A stretch of DNA of 64,000 nucleotides from Streptomyces sp. NBC_01497 (lineage in GTDB: Bacteria > Actinomycetota > Actinomycetes > Streptomycetales > Streptomycetaceae). Positions within the stretch are counted from its first letter, which is position 1; each line of letters begins with the position of its first letter. This document shows positions 44,874 to 54,900 of the stretch, piece after piece. The notes under the pieces are model-generated. The model was not told the DNA's origin. It did not search any database and worked only from the letters and a program-made list of their open reading frames with translations. A program made the translations under genes and the position numbers. Where the stretch lies: assembly GCF_036250695.1 (NCBI RefSeq), contig NZ_CP109427.1:4712001-4776000 (forward strand). Direction: 5' to 3'.

Positions 44874-45148
44874 CGGCGCTGCGCGCCGATCGACCGCAGG
44901 ACCCCGGATGCCGCGAGCACGAAGCCGACGGCCATCAGCATGCACACCAGATAGGCGGCCGTCGGAAAGGGCTTGGTGTGCAGGAACAGGGGTGCGATCG
45001 TGACCAGCGTGGCCACGGCACCGATGATGAAGAGGATTCCGCCGGCGCGGACGAGTCCGTCGCCGGGGCCCGATCCTTGGTCGCCGGGGCCTGAGGCGTC
45101 GGCCGCACCGGCGGCGCCGGTCGTGCCGGATGCAGGAGTAGCAGTCAC
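44702..45148 (-). CDS. Small two-helix membrane protein
   Basis: The 148-residue protein has an Ala/Gly-rich N-terminus and two membrane helices at about 37-57 and 63-85 (GGILFIIGAVATLVTIAPLF; TAAYLVCMLMAVGFVLAASGVL). A ~60-residue acidic Ala/Ser/Asp tail follows. The tail is antisense to the end of the HAD gene. The helix pair is well conserved in composition, which supports it as a real gene. Function unknown. Confidence 0.72.
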   Translation of the reverse strand: MTATPASGTTGAAGAADASGPGDQGSGPGDGLVRAGGILFIIGAVATLVTIAPLFLHTKPFPTAAYLVCMLMAVGFVLAASGVLRSIGAQRRQATSFSSATARDASDAPSATGEPADEPAADAASPDGTEDGESAAGAPVAPGSAPRA

Positions 45149-45365
45149 GGCACCAGGGTAGTTCCCACGCGACGGGGGGTTTCGGCGGTACCGCGGGGCG
45201 GCTTCTCCGCAGCGCGACCGTCCGGCGACGTCTTGTCACCGGCCACCGGGCCACTAGCCTTGACGCATGCGGGTCGAAGGGCCCGCCGTGGTGCCCTCTT
45301 GCAGTGGTTTTCTCTTGTCACGTGTGCGCGCCAGCGCCCCAACGAGTTCGAGGACGAGGACAGAC

Positions 45366-45749
45366 GTGCCTACCGGCCAGGTCAAGTGGTTCAACAGCGA
45401 GAAGGGCTTCGGCTTCCTCTCCCGCGACGACGGCGGCGACGTCTTCGTGCACTCGTCGGTCCTGCCCGCCGGGGTCGACGCCCTCAAGCCGGGGCAGCGG
45501 GTGGAGTTCGGTGTCGTCGCCGGTCAGCGCGGTGACCAGGCCCTGTCGGTGACAGTGCTCGACCCGGCGCCCTCCGTCGCGGCGGCCCAGCGCCGCAAGC
45601 CCGACGAACTCGCCTCAATCGTCCAGGACCTGACGACGCTGCTGGAGAGCATCTCGCCGACGCTGGAGGGCGGGCGCTACCCGGAGAAGGCACACGGCAA
45701 GAAGATCGCCGGCCTGCTGCGCGCGGTCGCGGACCAGTTGGACGTCTGA
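45366..45749 (+). CDS. Cold-shock domain protein with C-terminal extension
   Basis: The 127-residue protein has an N-terminal cold-shock domain (GQVKWFNSEKGFGFLSRDDGGDVFVHSSVLP) with both RNA-binding motifs intact. A ~60-residue helical extension follows (RRKPDELASIVQDLTTLLESISPTLEGGRYPEKAHGKKIAGLLRAVADQLDV). This larger form is typical of a second class of actinobacterial cold-shock proteins and may mediate dimer or partner contacts. The GTG start at 45366 has GAGGACGAGGACAGAC ahead. Confidence 0.92.
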   Translation: MPTGQVKWFNSEKGFGFLSRDDGGDVFVHSSVLPAGVDALKPGQRVEFGVVAGQRGDQALSVTVLDPAPSVAAAQRRKPDELASIVQDLTTLLESISPTLEGGRYPEKAHGKKIAGLLRAVADQLDV

Positions 45750-45778
45750 CCGGGGGCCCGCTGAAGCGCCCGCGCTGT

Positions 45779-45802
45779 GCCGGCCGGAAGGCGCCGGCCG
45801 GC
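45779..45802. terminator. Stem-loop between the cold-shock gene and mqnD
   Basis: GCCGGCCGG pairs with CCGGCCGGC across a 6-base loop, 30 bases after the cold-shock stop and 69 before the mqnD end. It can serve both convergent genes. Confidence 0.6.
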
Positions 45803-45870
45803 CGCGGGCGCCCTCGGTCCGTGATCGTACGAAGCCGCCGCCCTCGGTCGTCATCGGACGACGCCCGCGA

Positions 45871-46776
45871 TCACACGAAGCGCAGGGCGTCCTCGGCGAT
45901 CGGCGGGACGAGGCCCGCTGCCGCGGCCCGCTCCAGCAGGCCCCTGATCGCCGCGTACCCCTCGTCGCCGAGTTCCGCCGTGAACTCGTTGACGTACAGG
46001 GCGATGTGCTGGTCGGCGACGGACGGTTCCAGTTCCTGCGAGTGTTCGAGGACGTACGGGCGGGAGACCTCCGGGGCGTCCCAGGCCATCCGTACGGACG
46101 TGGTGGCCGCCGACGCGAGCGCCCGCAGTGTCTCCTCGCCGAGCGAGCGCTTCGCGATGATCGCGCCCAGCGGGATCGGCAGCCCGGTCGTCGACTCCCA
46201 GTGCTCGCCCATGTCGGCGAGCGAGTGGAGCCCGTAGTTCTGGTACGTGAAGCGCGCCTCGTGGATGACGAGGCCCGCGTCGACCTTGCCGTCCCGCACG
46301 GCCGGCATGATCTCGTGGAACGGCATGACGACGATGCTGCCGACGCCGCCCGGGACGGTCGCGGCGGCCCACAGCCTGAACAGCAGGTAGGCCGTGGAGC
46401 GCTCACTGGGCACCGCGACGGTCCTGCCCGTCAGGTCGGTGCCCGCCTCCTTGGTCAGGACGAGCGGTCCGCAGCCCCGGCCGAGCGCGCCGCCGCACGG
46501 CAGCAGCGCGTACTCGTCGAGGACCCAGGGCAGTACCGCGTAGGAGACCTTCAGGACGTCGCCCTCACCGCGCTCCGCCATCCCGTTGGTGATGTCGATG
46601 TCCGCGAACGTCACGTCGATGTCCGGCGCTCCGGGCACCCGGCCGTGCGCCCACGCCTCGAAGGTGAAGGTGTCGTTGGGGCAGGGTGAGTAGACGAGCC
46701 CCAGCGGCTTCGCACCGCCGCCGGCGGGGGTCGCGGTCACTGCGGGCGCGGGGCCGGCGGCACTATCGGCACTCAT
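45871..46776 (-). CDS. mqnD: 1,4-dihydroxy-6-naphthoate synthase (menaquinone, futalosine pathway)
   Basis: MqnD converts cyclic dehypoxanthinyl futalosine to 1,4-dihydroxy-6-naphthoate on the way to menaquinone. The 301-residue protein has the periplasmic-binding-like fold and family motifs: LVYSPCPNDTFTFEAWAHG, KVSYAVLPWVLDEYALLPCGGALGRGCGPLV, VPSERSTAYLLFRLW, DAGLVIHEARFTYQNYGL. It overlaps the end of mqnB by 14 bases and has GAGGAGTC inside mqnB as ribosome site, so the two are coupled. The remaining pathway genes (mqnA, mqnC) are not in this window. Confidence 0.95.
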   Translation of the reverse strand: MSADSAAGPAPAVTATPAGGGAKPLGLVYSPCPNDTFTFEAWAHGRVPGAPDIDVTFADIDITNGMAERGEGDVLKVSYAVLPWVLDEYALLPCGGALGRGCGPLVLTKEAGTDLTGRTVAVPSERSTAYLLFRLWAAATVPGGVGSIVVMPFHEIMPAVRDGKVDAGLVIHEARFTYQNYGLHSLADMGEHWESTTGLPIPLGAIIAKRSLGEETLRALASAATTSVRMAWDAPEVSRPYVLEHSQELEPSVADQHIALYVNEFTAELGDEGYAAIRGLLERAAAAGLVPPIAEDALRFV

Positions 46777-47509
46777 GGGACGACTCCTCGAATACGGGGT
46801 TGAGCAGCGAGAACGCGCGTTGCAACGACTCCAGGGCCGCGCCGATGCGCCAGGCGGCGCGATCGCGTGGGCCCACGACGTTGGAGATCGCGCGGATCTC
46901 AGCGCAGGGCAGGAGGTGCGCGGCGGCCGCTTCCGCGACGCCGAATCCCTCCATGCCCTCGGCGGCCGCGCGCGGGTGGCGCGCGGTCAGTTCGACGGTA
47001 CGCCGTGCGGTGCCGGTCACCGTCGAGACGGTCAGGACGGGCGCGAGCACCGTCGGGAAGTCCGGTGAGGCCGAGAGCCGTTCGGCCATCCGGGCGATCA
47101 GCGCGGGGGGCGGGAGGTGCGTGCCCCGGCCGAAGCCCAGTTCCTCGACGGGCAGGAAGCCGTCGGGCGTGTCGGCGCCGAGGTCGGCGGCGAGGATCGC
47201 GTCCGCCACGACGACGGCCCCGAGCGGCGCGTGGGGCGCGAAGCCGCCGCCGATGCCCGCGGAGACGACCAGGTCGTAGGGGGTGCCGGCGGCCCGGGCG
47301 GTCGTCAGGGCGATCGCCGTGGAGGCGGCGACGGCGGCCGGTCCGACCCCGCCGGCCAGCACGTCGAGCCCGGGTGCGCCCGCCGTGACGGCTTCGGCCT
47401 CGGCCGGGACGGCCGTCACCACCAGGACCCTTGGTGCCCGCTCCCGCCCCGTCGCTCCGGGTGCCGAGGGGACGGACGGGGCCTGGGGGACGGGCGAATC
47501 ACTCGGCAT
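46763..47509 (-). CDS. mqnB: Futalosine hydrolase
   Basis: MqnB removes hypoxanthine from futalosine, giving dehypoxanthinyl futalosine. The 248-residue protein has the nucleoside phosphorylase/hydrolase fold (RVLVVTAVPAEAEAV, LVVSAGIGGGFAP, VVVADAILAADLGAD) and the ligand-binding EGMEGFGVAEAA near the end, with FAISN-like RAISNVVGPRD. I chose ATG 47509; ATG 47518 and GTG 47521 are alternatives. It is followed by mqnD with an overlap, which strongly supports both calls. Confidence 0.94.
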   Translation of the reverse strand: MPSDSPVPQAPSVPSAPGATGRERAPRVLVVTAVPAEAEAVTAGAPGLDVLAGGVGPAAVAASTAIALTTARAAGTPYDLVVSAGIGGGFAPHAPLGAVVVADAILAADLGADTPDGFLPVEELGFGRGTHLPPPALIARMAERLSASPDFPTVLAPVLTVSTVTGTARRTVELTARHPRAAAEGMEGFGVAEAAAAHLLPCAEIRAISNVVGPRDRAAWRIGAALESLQRAFSLLNPVFEESSHECR

Positions 47510-47540
47510 GGGGCACATCACTCGGCAGGGGAACGGAAGG

Positions 47541-47576
47541 CGGGCGGGCGAGAAGCGGCGGGCGGGCGAGAAGCGG
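47541..47576. repeat. Tandem repeat, 2 x 18 bp
   Basis: CGGGCGGGCGAGAAGCGG occurs twice in a row in the short gap upstream of mqnB. It is probably slippage-derived. Confidence 0.85.
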
Positions 47577-47657
47577 CGGGCGCCGGCCGGTGAGGGAGGC
47601 GCCGTCCCGAGCGGCGGGGCCCGGCAGGGTGCGGGGGCCCCGGCTCAGGGACGTGGT

Positions 47658-48161
47658 CTAGTCGCTGGTCTTCATCTTGAGTTCGAAGTGCCAGATCCCG
47701 CGGATGGAGGGGGTCTTCTTGTTGCTCTCCACGATGGCGACCTGCACGCTCTTGGGCGCCTGACCCGTCGTCTGGTCCGGCTGGAAGAACGACGCGGCCG
47801 GGATCGGACGGTAGGTGGACGTCGACGGCTGCGCCTCGGCCTGCTGGCCGTTGAGGAACAGTGCCCAGCCGTTGTCGTTGTCCGTGAGCGCGGGGTCGAC
47901 GCCGAAGCCGACCGTGTCGTCGGGGCCGACGGTGATCGTGTGGTCGGCCTTCTTGGCGAGGCAGGCCTGCGCCTCGGCGGTCTGGAGGGCCTTGCCGTCG
48001 TTGTAGCAGCTGGCCTCCGTGTGGACGGAGCCCGAACCGACCGTCACGGTGGCGAGGGGCGTCGGCTTGTCGCAGGCGGAGAGCACCAGAAGCCCGGCGG
48101 ACACCGCACCGAGGACGACGCCGGCCCTGCGGGCCTTGGCAGGAATGATCGCAACGGTCAT
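47658..48161 (-). CDS. DUF2771-family lipoprotein
   Basis: The 167-residue protein has a lipoprotein signal (basic AKARR, hydrophobic VVLGAVSAGLLVLSAC, lipidated Cys30). The secreted part matches the actinobacterial DUF2771 family (ATVTVGSGSVHTEASCYNDGKAL, VGFGVDPALTDNDNGWALFLNGQ). It is expected on the outer face of the membrane. Its role is unknown. It lies 26 bases after the MFS gene and ~150 bases ahead of mqnB, all on one strand, so these may be one transcript. Confidence 0.85.
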   Translation of the reverse strand: MTVAIIPAKARRAGVVLGAVSAGLLVLSACDKPTPLATVTVGSGSVHTEASCYNDGKALQTAEAQACLAKKADHTITVGPDDTVGFGVDPALTDNDNGWALFLNGQQAEAQPSTSTYRPIPAASFFQPDQTTGQAPKSVQVAIVESNKKTPSIRGIWHFELKMKTSD

Positions 48162-48187
48162 GGGCGAAGATTATCGGTCCGCCGCGC

Positions 48188-49786
48188 TCACGCGGCGCGG
48201 GGGTGCGCCGCGCCGCGCCGGGCCGCGCGGAGCAGCCCTCGTACGGACGTGAGAGCGCCGGTCGCCATCAGGGCGGCGGCCACCGACATGCCCAGCGAGG
48301 CGTTCAGTGGCAGGGCCATCGACAGGCCGCCGCCGAGGACCCAGGCCACCTGCAGGACGGTCTCGGAACGCGCGAAGGCGGAGGTGCGGACCTGCTCCGG
48401 CACGTCGCGCTGGATGGTCGCGTCCAGCGACAGCTTCGACAGGGCCTGCGAGAACCCCGCGCCGCCGCCCACCAGGGCGACCGTGATGGGTCCGAAGAAC
48501 AGTGCGGCGAGGATCGTCGCGGCCAGGGCGAGGCCCAGCATGGTGATGATGATCAGCTCGGGCCCGCGCGAGCGGAGCCAGGCGCCGACGGCCGTGCCGA
48601 TCGCGTTGCCCGCGCCGGCGGAGACGCCGACGATGCCCAGCGACACGGCGGCGTTCGTCCCCGACAGCGGGTGGTCGCGGAGCAGGAAGGCGAGGAAGAA
48701 CGTCAGGAAGCCGGAGAGGGCGCGGTGCGACGCGTTGGCCTGGAGGCCGTGCAGGACGGACGGGCCGACCGTGCGCAGCGACGGACGCGGCCGTTTGGCG
48801 TTCTTGTCTGACTTGTCCGCTCCGGGCCTCTTGTCGGATCGCGTGGAGGGGCTCGGCGGGGGCTCGGACCGCTCCTCCCGTTCGGCCTCTTCCGCCCGCT
48901 CGGCGCGCTCCAGCGCGGTGTGGTGCTCGACCGAGCGCTCCAGCGCGTTGTGGTGCTCCACGAGCTGGGCCCGCCGCTCACCCTTCGAGGAGTCCACTTT
49001 CGGCGGCATCGAGAACGCCAGCCACGTACCGCCCAGGAAGATCACGCAGGCCCCGTACAGCGGCCACTGGACACCCACCTGGTGCAGCCCCGCACCCAGC
49101 GGTGCCGCGACCCCGGTGGCGAGCAGCCCGGCGAGCGTCACCCGCGAGTTCGCCTTCACCAGCGGGAACTGGGGCGGCAGCAGCCGGGGCACGACGGCGC
49201 TGCGCACCACCCCGTACGCCTTCGACGCGACGAGGCAGCCGAGCGCCGCCGGGTACAGCTCGATGCCGCCGGTCGCCACGGCCCCGGACATGGCGATCGA
49301 GAGGATGGCGCGGGCCAGCATGGCGATGGCCATCGCGGCGCGGCGGCCGTGTGGGAGCCGGTCGAGAATGGGTCCGATGACGGGGGCCAGGAGGGTGAAA
49401 GGCGCCATGGTGATGGCGAGGTAGAGGGCGACCCGGCCGCGTGCCTCGTCGGTGGGCACGGAGAAGAAGACGGTGGACGCGAGCGCCACGGTGATCATCA
49501 CGTCGCCCGCGCCGTTCACGGCGTGCAGCTCGATCAGCTTGCCGAGGCCCGACTCTCCGGCGCCGTGGGCGTGCGTGAACTTCCTGACACCCTTGGCCGG
49601 GCCGGTGACCGGCGCGTGCAGGGCACGACCGATCGCCCGCGCCGTCCTGCGGAGCGGACCGGACGAATCGGACGACCTGGCGGCTGCCACTCCGTCATAG
49701 TGCCCCACGGGCCCGGTGAGCGAACCGATCTCGTACGTGACAGCGCGGCGAACGATGCCGGCCGATCGGTTCGCATACGTGTTCAC
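48188..49786 (-). CDS. MFS transporter with long cytoplasmic loop
   Basis: The 532-residue membrane protein has about 12 helices and a ~65-residue charged central loop rich in Glu, Arg and Lys (HHNALERSVEHHTALERAERAEEAEREER). The N-terminal ~85 residues are cytoplasmic. Motif-A-like loops are poorly kept, so this is a divergent MFS member. The substrate is unknown. I chose GTG 49786 with GAAGGAAGACGCGCAC ahead. The family is conserved beside the mqnB-mqnD genes in Streptomyces as far as I recall. Confidence 0.8.
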   Translation of the reverse strand: MNTYANRSAGIVRRAVTYEIGSLTGPVGHYDGVAAARSSDSSGPLRRTARAIGRALHAPVTGPAKGVRKFTHAHGAGESGLGKLIELHAVNGAGDVMITVALASTVFFSVPTDEARGRVALYLAITMAPFTLLAPVIGPILDRLPHGRRAAMAIAMLARAILSIAMSGAVATGGIELYPAALGCLVASKAYGVVRSAVVPRLLPPQFPLVKANSRVTLAGLLATGVAAPLGAGLHQVGVQWPLYGACVIFLGGTWLAFSMPPKVDSSKGERRAQLVEHHNALERSVEHHTALERAERAEEAEREERSEPPPSPSTRSDKRPGADKSDKNAKRPRPSLRTVGPSVLHGLQANASHRALSGFLTFFLAFLLRDHPLSGTNAAVSLGIVGVSAGAGNAIGTAVGAWLRSRGPELIIITMLGLALAATILAALFFGPITVALVGGGAGFSQALSKLSLDATIQRDVPEQVRTSAFARSETVLQVAWVLGGGLSMALPLNASLGMSVAAALMATGALTSVRGLLRAARRGAAHPRAA

Positions 49787-50141
49787 GTGCGCGTCTTCCT
49801 TCGGCCATGGGCGCTGGAGGGGGCCGCGCGGCGGCGCCGGTGGGTCCGTTCGTTGGGTCACGGCTCGGTTGCGACAGGGCCCGAAGTATGGGAATGGCGG
49901 CGTGCAGGTGGGCCGGGGGCTACGGACGAGGTAGCGTGCGTAGCGCGCCACCGGCGGTTGCTCGCGACCGCGCGCCTCTTCGTCATCCCGCAGAATGGTT
50001 GTGGACAACGTTGAGGTGCGCCCGGGAAGCCGGTCGGGCGACGACGTCGATGCGGCCCCATGGTCCGCTCCGCCTTCGGCCCGTAGACCGCTCACGGTCG
50101 GCGCACCCGTGCTGCTACGGCGTAGGAGAGAAGCGAGACCT
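49787..50141. other. Divergent intergenic region
   Basis: About 355 bases separate the MFS and DUF3027 genes. I see no gene here. A TAGGAGAGAAG ribosome site precedes the DUF3027 start; promoter elements were not identified. Confidence 0.4.
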
Positions 50142-51176
50142 GTGAGTGCTGCGACGACGCGAAGCCGTACCCCCGACCGCCTGTGCGCAGAGGCGGTAGA
50201 CCTCGCGCGCTCCGCCGCCGAGGAGGTGGCCGCGCCCGGGATCGTGGGCGCGCACGTCTCGGTGGTGGCCGACGGCGACCGGGTGGTGACGCACCTCTTC
50301 GAGTGCAAGGACTTCGGCTACCGGGGCTGGCGCTGGGCCGTGACCGTGGCCCGTGCCTCCCGCGCGAAGGCCGTCTTCCTCGACGAAACGGTGCTGCTGC
50401 CCGGCCCCGACGCGCTTCTCGCCCCGGAGTGGGTGCCGTGGAGCGAGCGGCTGCGGCCCGGCGACATGGGCCCCGGCGACCTGCTGCCGACCGAGGCGGA
50501 CGACCTGCGTCTCGAACCCGGTTACACGGGCGAGGACGAGGAGCCGCCGAACGCGCCGGACGAGGTCGCGGTCCGTGAGGCGGTCGAGGAGGCGCTGGGC
50601 GCTCCGACAGCGCCAGAACCCGCCCCCGCCGTCGAGCCGCCCGCCGTGGAGGGCCTGCCCGCCGGGCTGGCGTCGGGCGCGGTCGCCGACCTGGTCGAGG
50701 CCGAGGACGCCGAGCTGAACACCCCGGACCTGCCGTCGGCGGTGCCTGCGCGGGCCCGGATCGCCTCGGTGGCCGAGGAACTCGGCATGGGCAGGCCGCG
50801 TGTGCTGTCCCGGTACGGGCTGCATGCCGCGGCCGACCGGTGGGACGAGGAGTTCGGCCCGAAGACGCCGATGGCGCAGGCCGCCCCGGCTCCCTGCGTG
50901 TCGTGCGGGTTCCTGGTGCCGCTCTGCGGATCGCTGCGGCAGGCGTTCGGCATCTGCGCCAACGAGTTCTCCCCGGCCGACGGCCACGTGGTGTCCCTCG
51001 CGTACGGCTGCGGCGGTCACTCCGAGGCCGCGGTCATGCCGAAGCCGCCGGTACCGCCGCCGCCGGTGCTGGACACGGTCGGCTCGGACACGTTCCCGCT
51101 GCACCCCTCCCACGAGGAGGGCTCGGTGGCGGTGCCCGCCGAGCCGGACGACTCGGAGGACCTGGGCCACAGCTGA
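50142..51176 (+). CDS. DUF3027 protein with cysteine-rich C-terminus
   Basis: The 344-residue protein matches the actinobacterial DUF3027 family. The N-terminal half is conserved (AVDLARSAAEEVAAPGIVGAHVSVVADGDRVVTHLFECKDFGYRGWRWAVTVARA, PEWVPWSERLRPGDMGPGDLLP). An acidic Ala/Pro linker follows. Near residues 252-292 a cluster of five cysteines (CVSCGFLVPLCGS, GICANEF, YGCGGHSE) plus His is a likely zinc site. Function unknown, possibly nucleic-acid binding. GTG start with GGAGAG ahead gives a well-formed N-terminus. Confidence 0.85.
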   Translation: MSAATTRSRTPDRLCAEAVDLARSAAEEVAAPGIVGAHVSVVADGDRVVTHLFECKDFGYRGWRWAVTVARASRAKAVFLDETVLLPGPDALLAPEWVPWSERLRPGDMGPGDLLPTEADDLRLEPGYTGEDEEPPNAPDEVAVREAVEEALGAPTAPEPAPAVEPPAVEGLPAGLASGAVADLVEAEDAELNTPDLPSAVPARARIASVAEELGMGRPRVLSRYGLHAAADRWDEEFGPKTPMAQAAPAPCVSCGFLVPLCGSLRQAFGICANEFSPADGHVVSLAYGCGGHSEAAVMPKPPVPPPPVLDTVGSDTFPLHPSHEEGSVAVPAEPDDSEDLGHS

Positions 51177-51900
51177 TCGGCCGGCCGGGGCCCGGCCCCG
51201 GCTCCGGCTCGGGCCGCCCGCCTGCGGACCGCCACGGCCGAAGCCCCGGGCGACGGCGTCCCTCGCGGACCGTACGCGTCGCGCCGGCGGCCGACCGGGG
51301 TCCGTGGGGCGGCCCGGCGGTCCGTACCCGGCAGCCGTCCCGCGCGGAAGCCGCGAGTGGCGTGCGGCCGTACGCCACTCGCCCCGCACGTCCCACGAAG
51401 CGATCCCGCCCCGCTCCGCGAAGGTGACGCGCGGCCACCCCGCCGTCCCGGAGTTCCCGCTGATCAGAGGCGGGCCTGCGCGCTCTGCCCGACCGTCCCG
51501 CACGCTGGTGCGGTCCCCGGCCGGCCTCCGAGTCCTCGGGTTCCGAGCGGCCCGGCGAGCTGTCGGGACACGCGGCGGCGTCCCCGGCTCCGCGCCCGCC
51601 CGCAGCCCCCGGCGGCCCTCGCCGACCAGGTACGCACGCGGCCCGGGCCCCGGCTCCCCGCCCGGGTGACCGGCCACTCCGCGACCCCGGGTCCACCCCC
51701 GCCCCTGAGCCGGGCTCTGCCTCCGCGCCCAGGTGAGGGTGGTACGCGACGAGGGTGCCGACGGGCGGCGCCCGGCCGCGCCGGACCCCGCGGGCGGGGA
51801 GTGCGACGTGTGGTGGCGGGGTAGGGGGCGGTACCTTCGGGCCGCACGGCGCGGGTCCCTGCCCAGGGGCCGGCGGACAGAACAGAGCGGAGTCACAAAC
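51177..51900. other. Long intergenic region without a supported gene
   Basis: A 724-base gap, the longest in the window. All frames are long and open on both strands, as expected at this GC content, but none has a good ribosome site, sensible composition or recognisable domain. GCGGAGTC at the right end is the ribosome site of the next gene. Confidence 0.45.
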
Positions 51901-54900
51901 GTGAGCGTCAGGACAGGCGAAGGGGCCGACCCGTTCGGGACCGCGCGGCTGCGGCGCGGGGTGCTCGACGCCTGGGCGGCGAGCCCCGCGAGGTTCCGTG
52001 AGGACGCCAACGCCGAGGAGGACCTGGCTCTCGGCGGCTACCGGGACCGCCTCGTGGTCGAACTGGCGCAGAACGCCGCCGACGCGGCGTCCCGGGCCGG
52101 GGTGCCCGGCCGGCTGCGGCTGACCCTGCGCGGCCGGGGCGGAGACGGCGCGGGCGACGGGCCCGTCCTGGTCGCGGCCAACACCGGTGCGCCGCTGGAC
52201 GCCGCAGGCGTCGAGTCGCTGTCGACCCTGCGGGCCTCGGCGAAGCGCGAGGAGGCCGACACCGAAGGCGCCGTGGGCCGCTTCGGGGTCGGCTTCGCCG
52301 CCGTGCTCGCCGTCAGCGACGAGCCGGCCGTCGTCAGCCGCACCGGCGGGGTCCGCTGGTCGCTGACCGACGCGCAGGCCCTGGCCCGGGAGGCCGCGGG
52401 CGACCCCACGCAGGACGCCGGTACCCCGCTCGCCGAGGAGATCAGGCGCCGCGACGGGCACGTGCCGCTGCTGCGGCTCCCGCTGCCCGCCGAGGGCGCC
52501 GCGCCCGTCGGCTACGACACCGCCGTGATCCTGCCGCTGCGCGACGGCACCGCTCTCGACCTCGTACGGCGGCTGCTCGCCGGCATCGACGACTCGCTGC
52601 TCCTCACCCTCACCGGGCTGGAGGAGATCGTCGTCGAGGGCGACGTGGAGCGGGAGGGCAGCCCCGAGAGCCCGGCGGGCGCGGGCGAGCGGGTGCTGCG
52701 CCGCGTCGAGGATGGCCCGTTCGTCCGGGTCGAGGACGGCGCCGAGACCCGCACCTGGCGGGTCGCGCGGCGGCACGGCGCGATCGAGCCGCGGCTCCTC
52801 GCCGACCGGCCCACCGAGGAACGGCTACGCCCGCACTGGTCGGTGACGTGGGCCGTCCCGGTGGATGCCGCGGGCGACGGCGGGCACGAGGGCGGTCCGG
52901 GCCGCCCGCGCACCGCGCCGGTCGTGCACGCGCCGACGCCCACCGACGAGCCGCTCGGCGTACCCGCGCTGCTCATCGCGTCGTTCCCGCTGGACCCGAC
53001 CCGCCGCCATCCCGCGCCCGGCCCGCTCACCGACTTCCTGATCGAGGAGGCGGCGGGCGCGTACGCGGAACTCCTCGGCTCGTGGGAGCCCGTCACCCCC
53101 GGGACCATCGATCTTGTGCCCGGTCCGCTCGGCAAGGGCGAGCTGGACGGGCTGCTGCGCGCGGCGATCCTGCAGCGGCTGCCGCGCGTGGCGTTCCTCG
53201 CGCCGGCCCTCCCGACGGAGGAACTGCGCGCGCTGCGGCCGTTCGAAGCCGAGGTGGTGGAGGGCGCGAGCGCCGAGACCGTGGAGGTCCTGGCGGACGT
53301 GCTGCCGACGCTGCTGCCCGGCGGGTACGAGCGCCGCGCCGAACTGCGCACCCTGGGCGTGGGCCGGCTGCCGCTCGGCGACGCGATCGAGCGGATCGCC
53401 GGCGCCGGGCGCCCCCCGCAGTGGTGGCACCGACTGTACGAGTCCCTCGCGGGCGTCGACCCGGACCGGCTGTCCGGCCTGCCGGTGCCGCTCGCGTCGG
53501 GCCGCACCACCATCGGCCCCCGCCAGGTGCTGCTGCCGCTGCCGGGCACCGAGCCGCCCGCGGACCTCGGCAGGCTCGGTCTGAAGGTCGCGCATCCCGA
53601 CGCCGTCCACCCGCTGCTGGAGAAGCTGGGCGCGCTGCCCGCCACCCCGCGGGCCGTCCTGACGACGCCCCAGGTGCGGGCGGCCGTCGCCGCGTCCCTG
53701 GACGCCGACGAGGTGTGGCACGAGGACGACGCCGCCGGTGGGGCGCCGGGACCCGAGGAGCTGGCGGAGACCGTGCTGCGCCTCGTGCGCGACGCGGCCC
53801 TCGAACCCGGTGACGAACCGTGGCTCGGCGCGCTCGCCCTGCCCGACGAGGACGGCGAACTGGCGCCCGCCGGGGAACTGGTGGTGCCGGGCAGTACGTT
53901 CGCGGAGGTCCTGCGGGAGGACGAACTCGCCTTCGTGGACGGTGAGCTGGCGGGCCGCTGGGGCGCGCGGCCGCTGGCCGCGTGCGGGGTGCTGGCGGAC
54001 TTCGCGCTCGTACGGGCCACCGACGTCGTCCTGGATCCCGACGAACTGGAGCCGCGCAGCGGTGACTTCGCGGAGCCCGACGACGCGGGCCTGCTCGACG
54101 CGGTCGACGTGTGGTGCGAGGACGTCCTCGACGGGCTGCCCGAGACGCCGGTCCCGCCGGTCGCCACGGAGATCGTCGCCGTGCGTGATCTGGAACTCGT
54201 GGACGACGACGCCTGGCCCCGCGTCCTCGCGCTGCTGGCCCGGCCGCCGCTGCGCGACGCGCTGACCGAGCGCGTACGGGTCCTGCTGCCCGACGGCACC
54301 GTCGAAACGGTCCGCTCGTACACGGCCTGGTGGCTGCGCGACCACCCCGTGCTCGACGGCCGCAGGCCCGCGGGGCTGCGCGCGGCGGGCGCCGACCCGC
54401 TCCTCGACGGCCTGTACGACGAGGTCGACGCGAGCGGCTTCGAGGACGCGGAGGTGCTGCGCGCCCTCGGCGTCCGGACCACCGCCGCCGCCCTGCTGGA
54501 CGAACCGGGCGGCGCCGCCGAGCTGCTGAGCCGCCTCGCCGACCCGGACCGTCCGGTGCGCCCCGCCCAACTGCGCGCCCTCTACACGGCCCTCGCGGAC
54601 CTCGATCCGGAACAGGTCACGCTGCCGGACGAGTTGCGGGCCGTCGTGGACGGCGAGGTGCGGGTCGTCGACGCGGTGGACGCGGTCGTCGCCGACGCCC
54701 CCGACCTGCTGCCGCTCAGCGGGGGCATCCCGCTGCTGCCGGTCTCGCCGGCACGCGCCGCCGACCTGGCGGAACTCCTGCAGGTGCGCGGCCTCGTCGA
54801 GTCGCTCGCCGGGGCGGGACTCGCGGGGGTGAGTACGGAGGGCGAGGAGCACGACGTGCCGGAGCCGGTCCGTGTCCTGCTGGGCCCGGCCACCCCGCGC

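Noticed and set aside
47651..47666. GGTCTAG core at the end of the DUF2771 gene
   Set aside because: It lies over a stop codon inside an operon, with only about 9 matches to the dre consensus.
51034..52776. A 580-codon minus-strand frame across the 724-base gap
   Set aside because: It runs far into two well-supported genes and has no ribosome site or domain.
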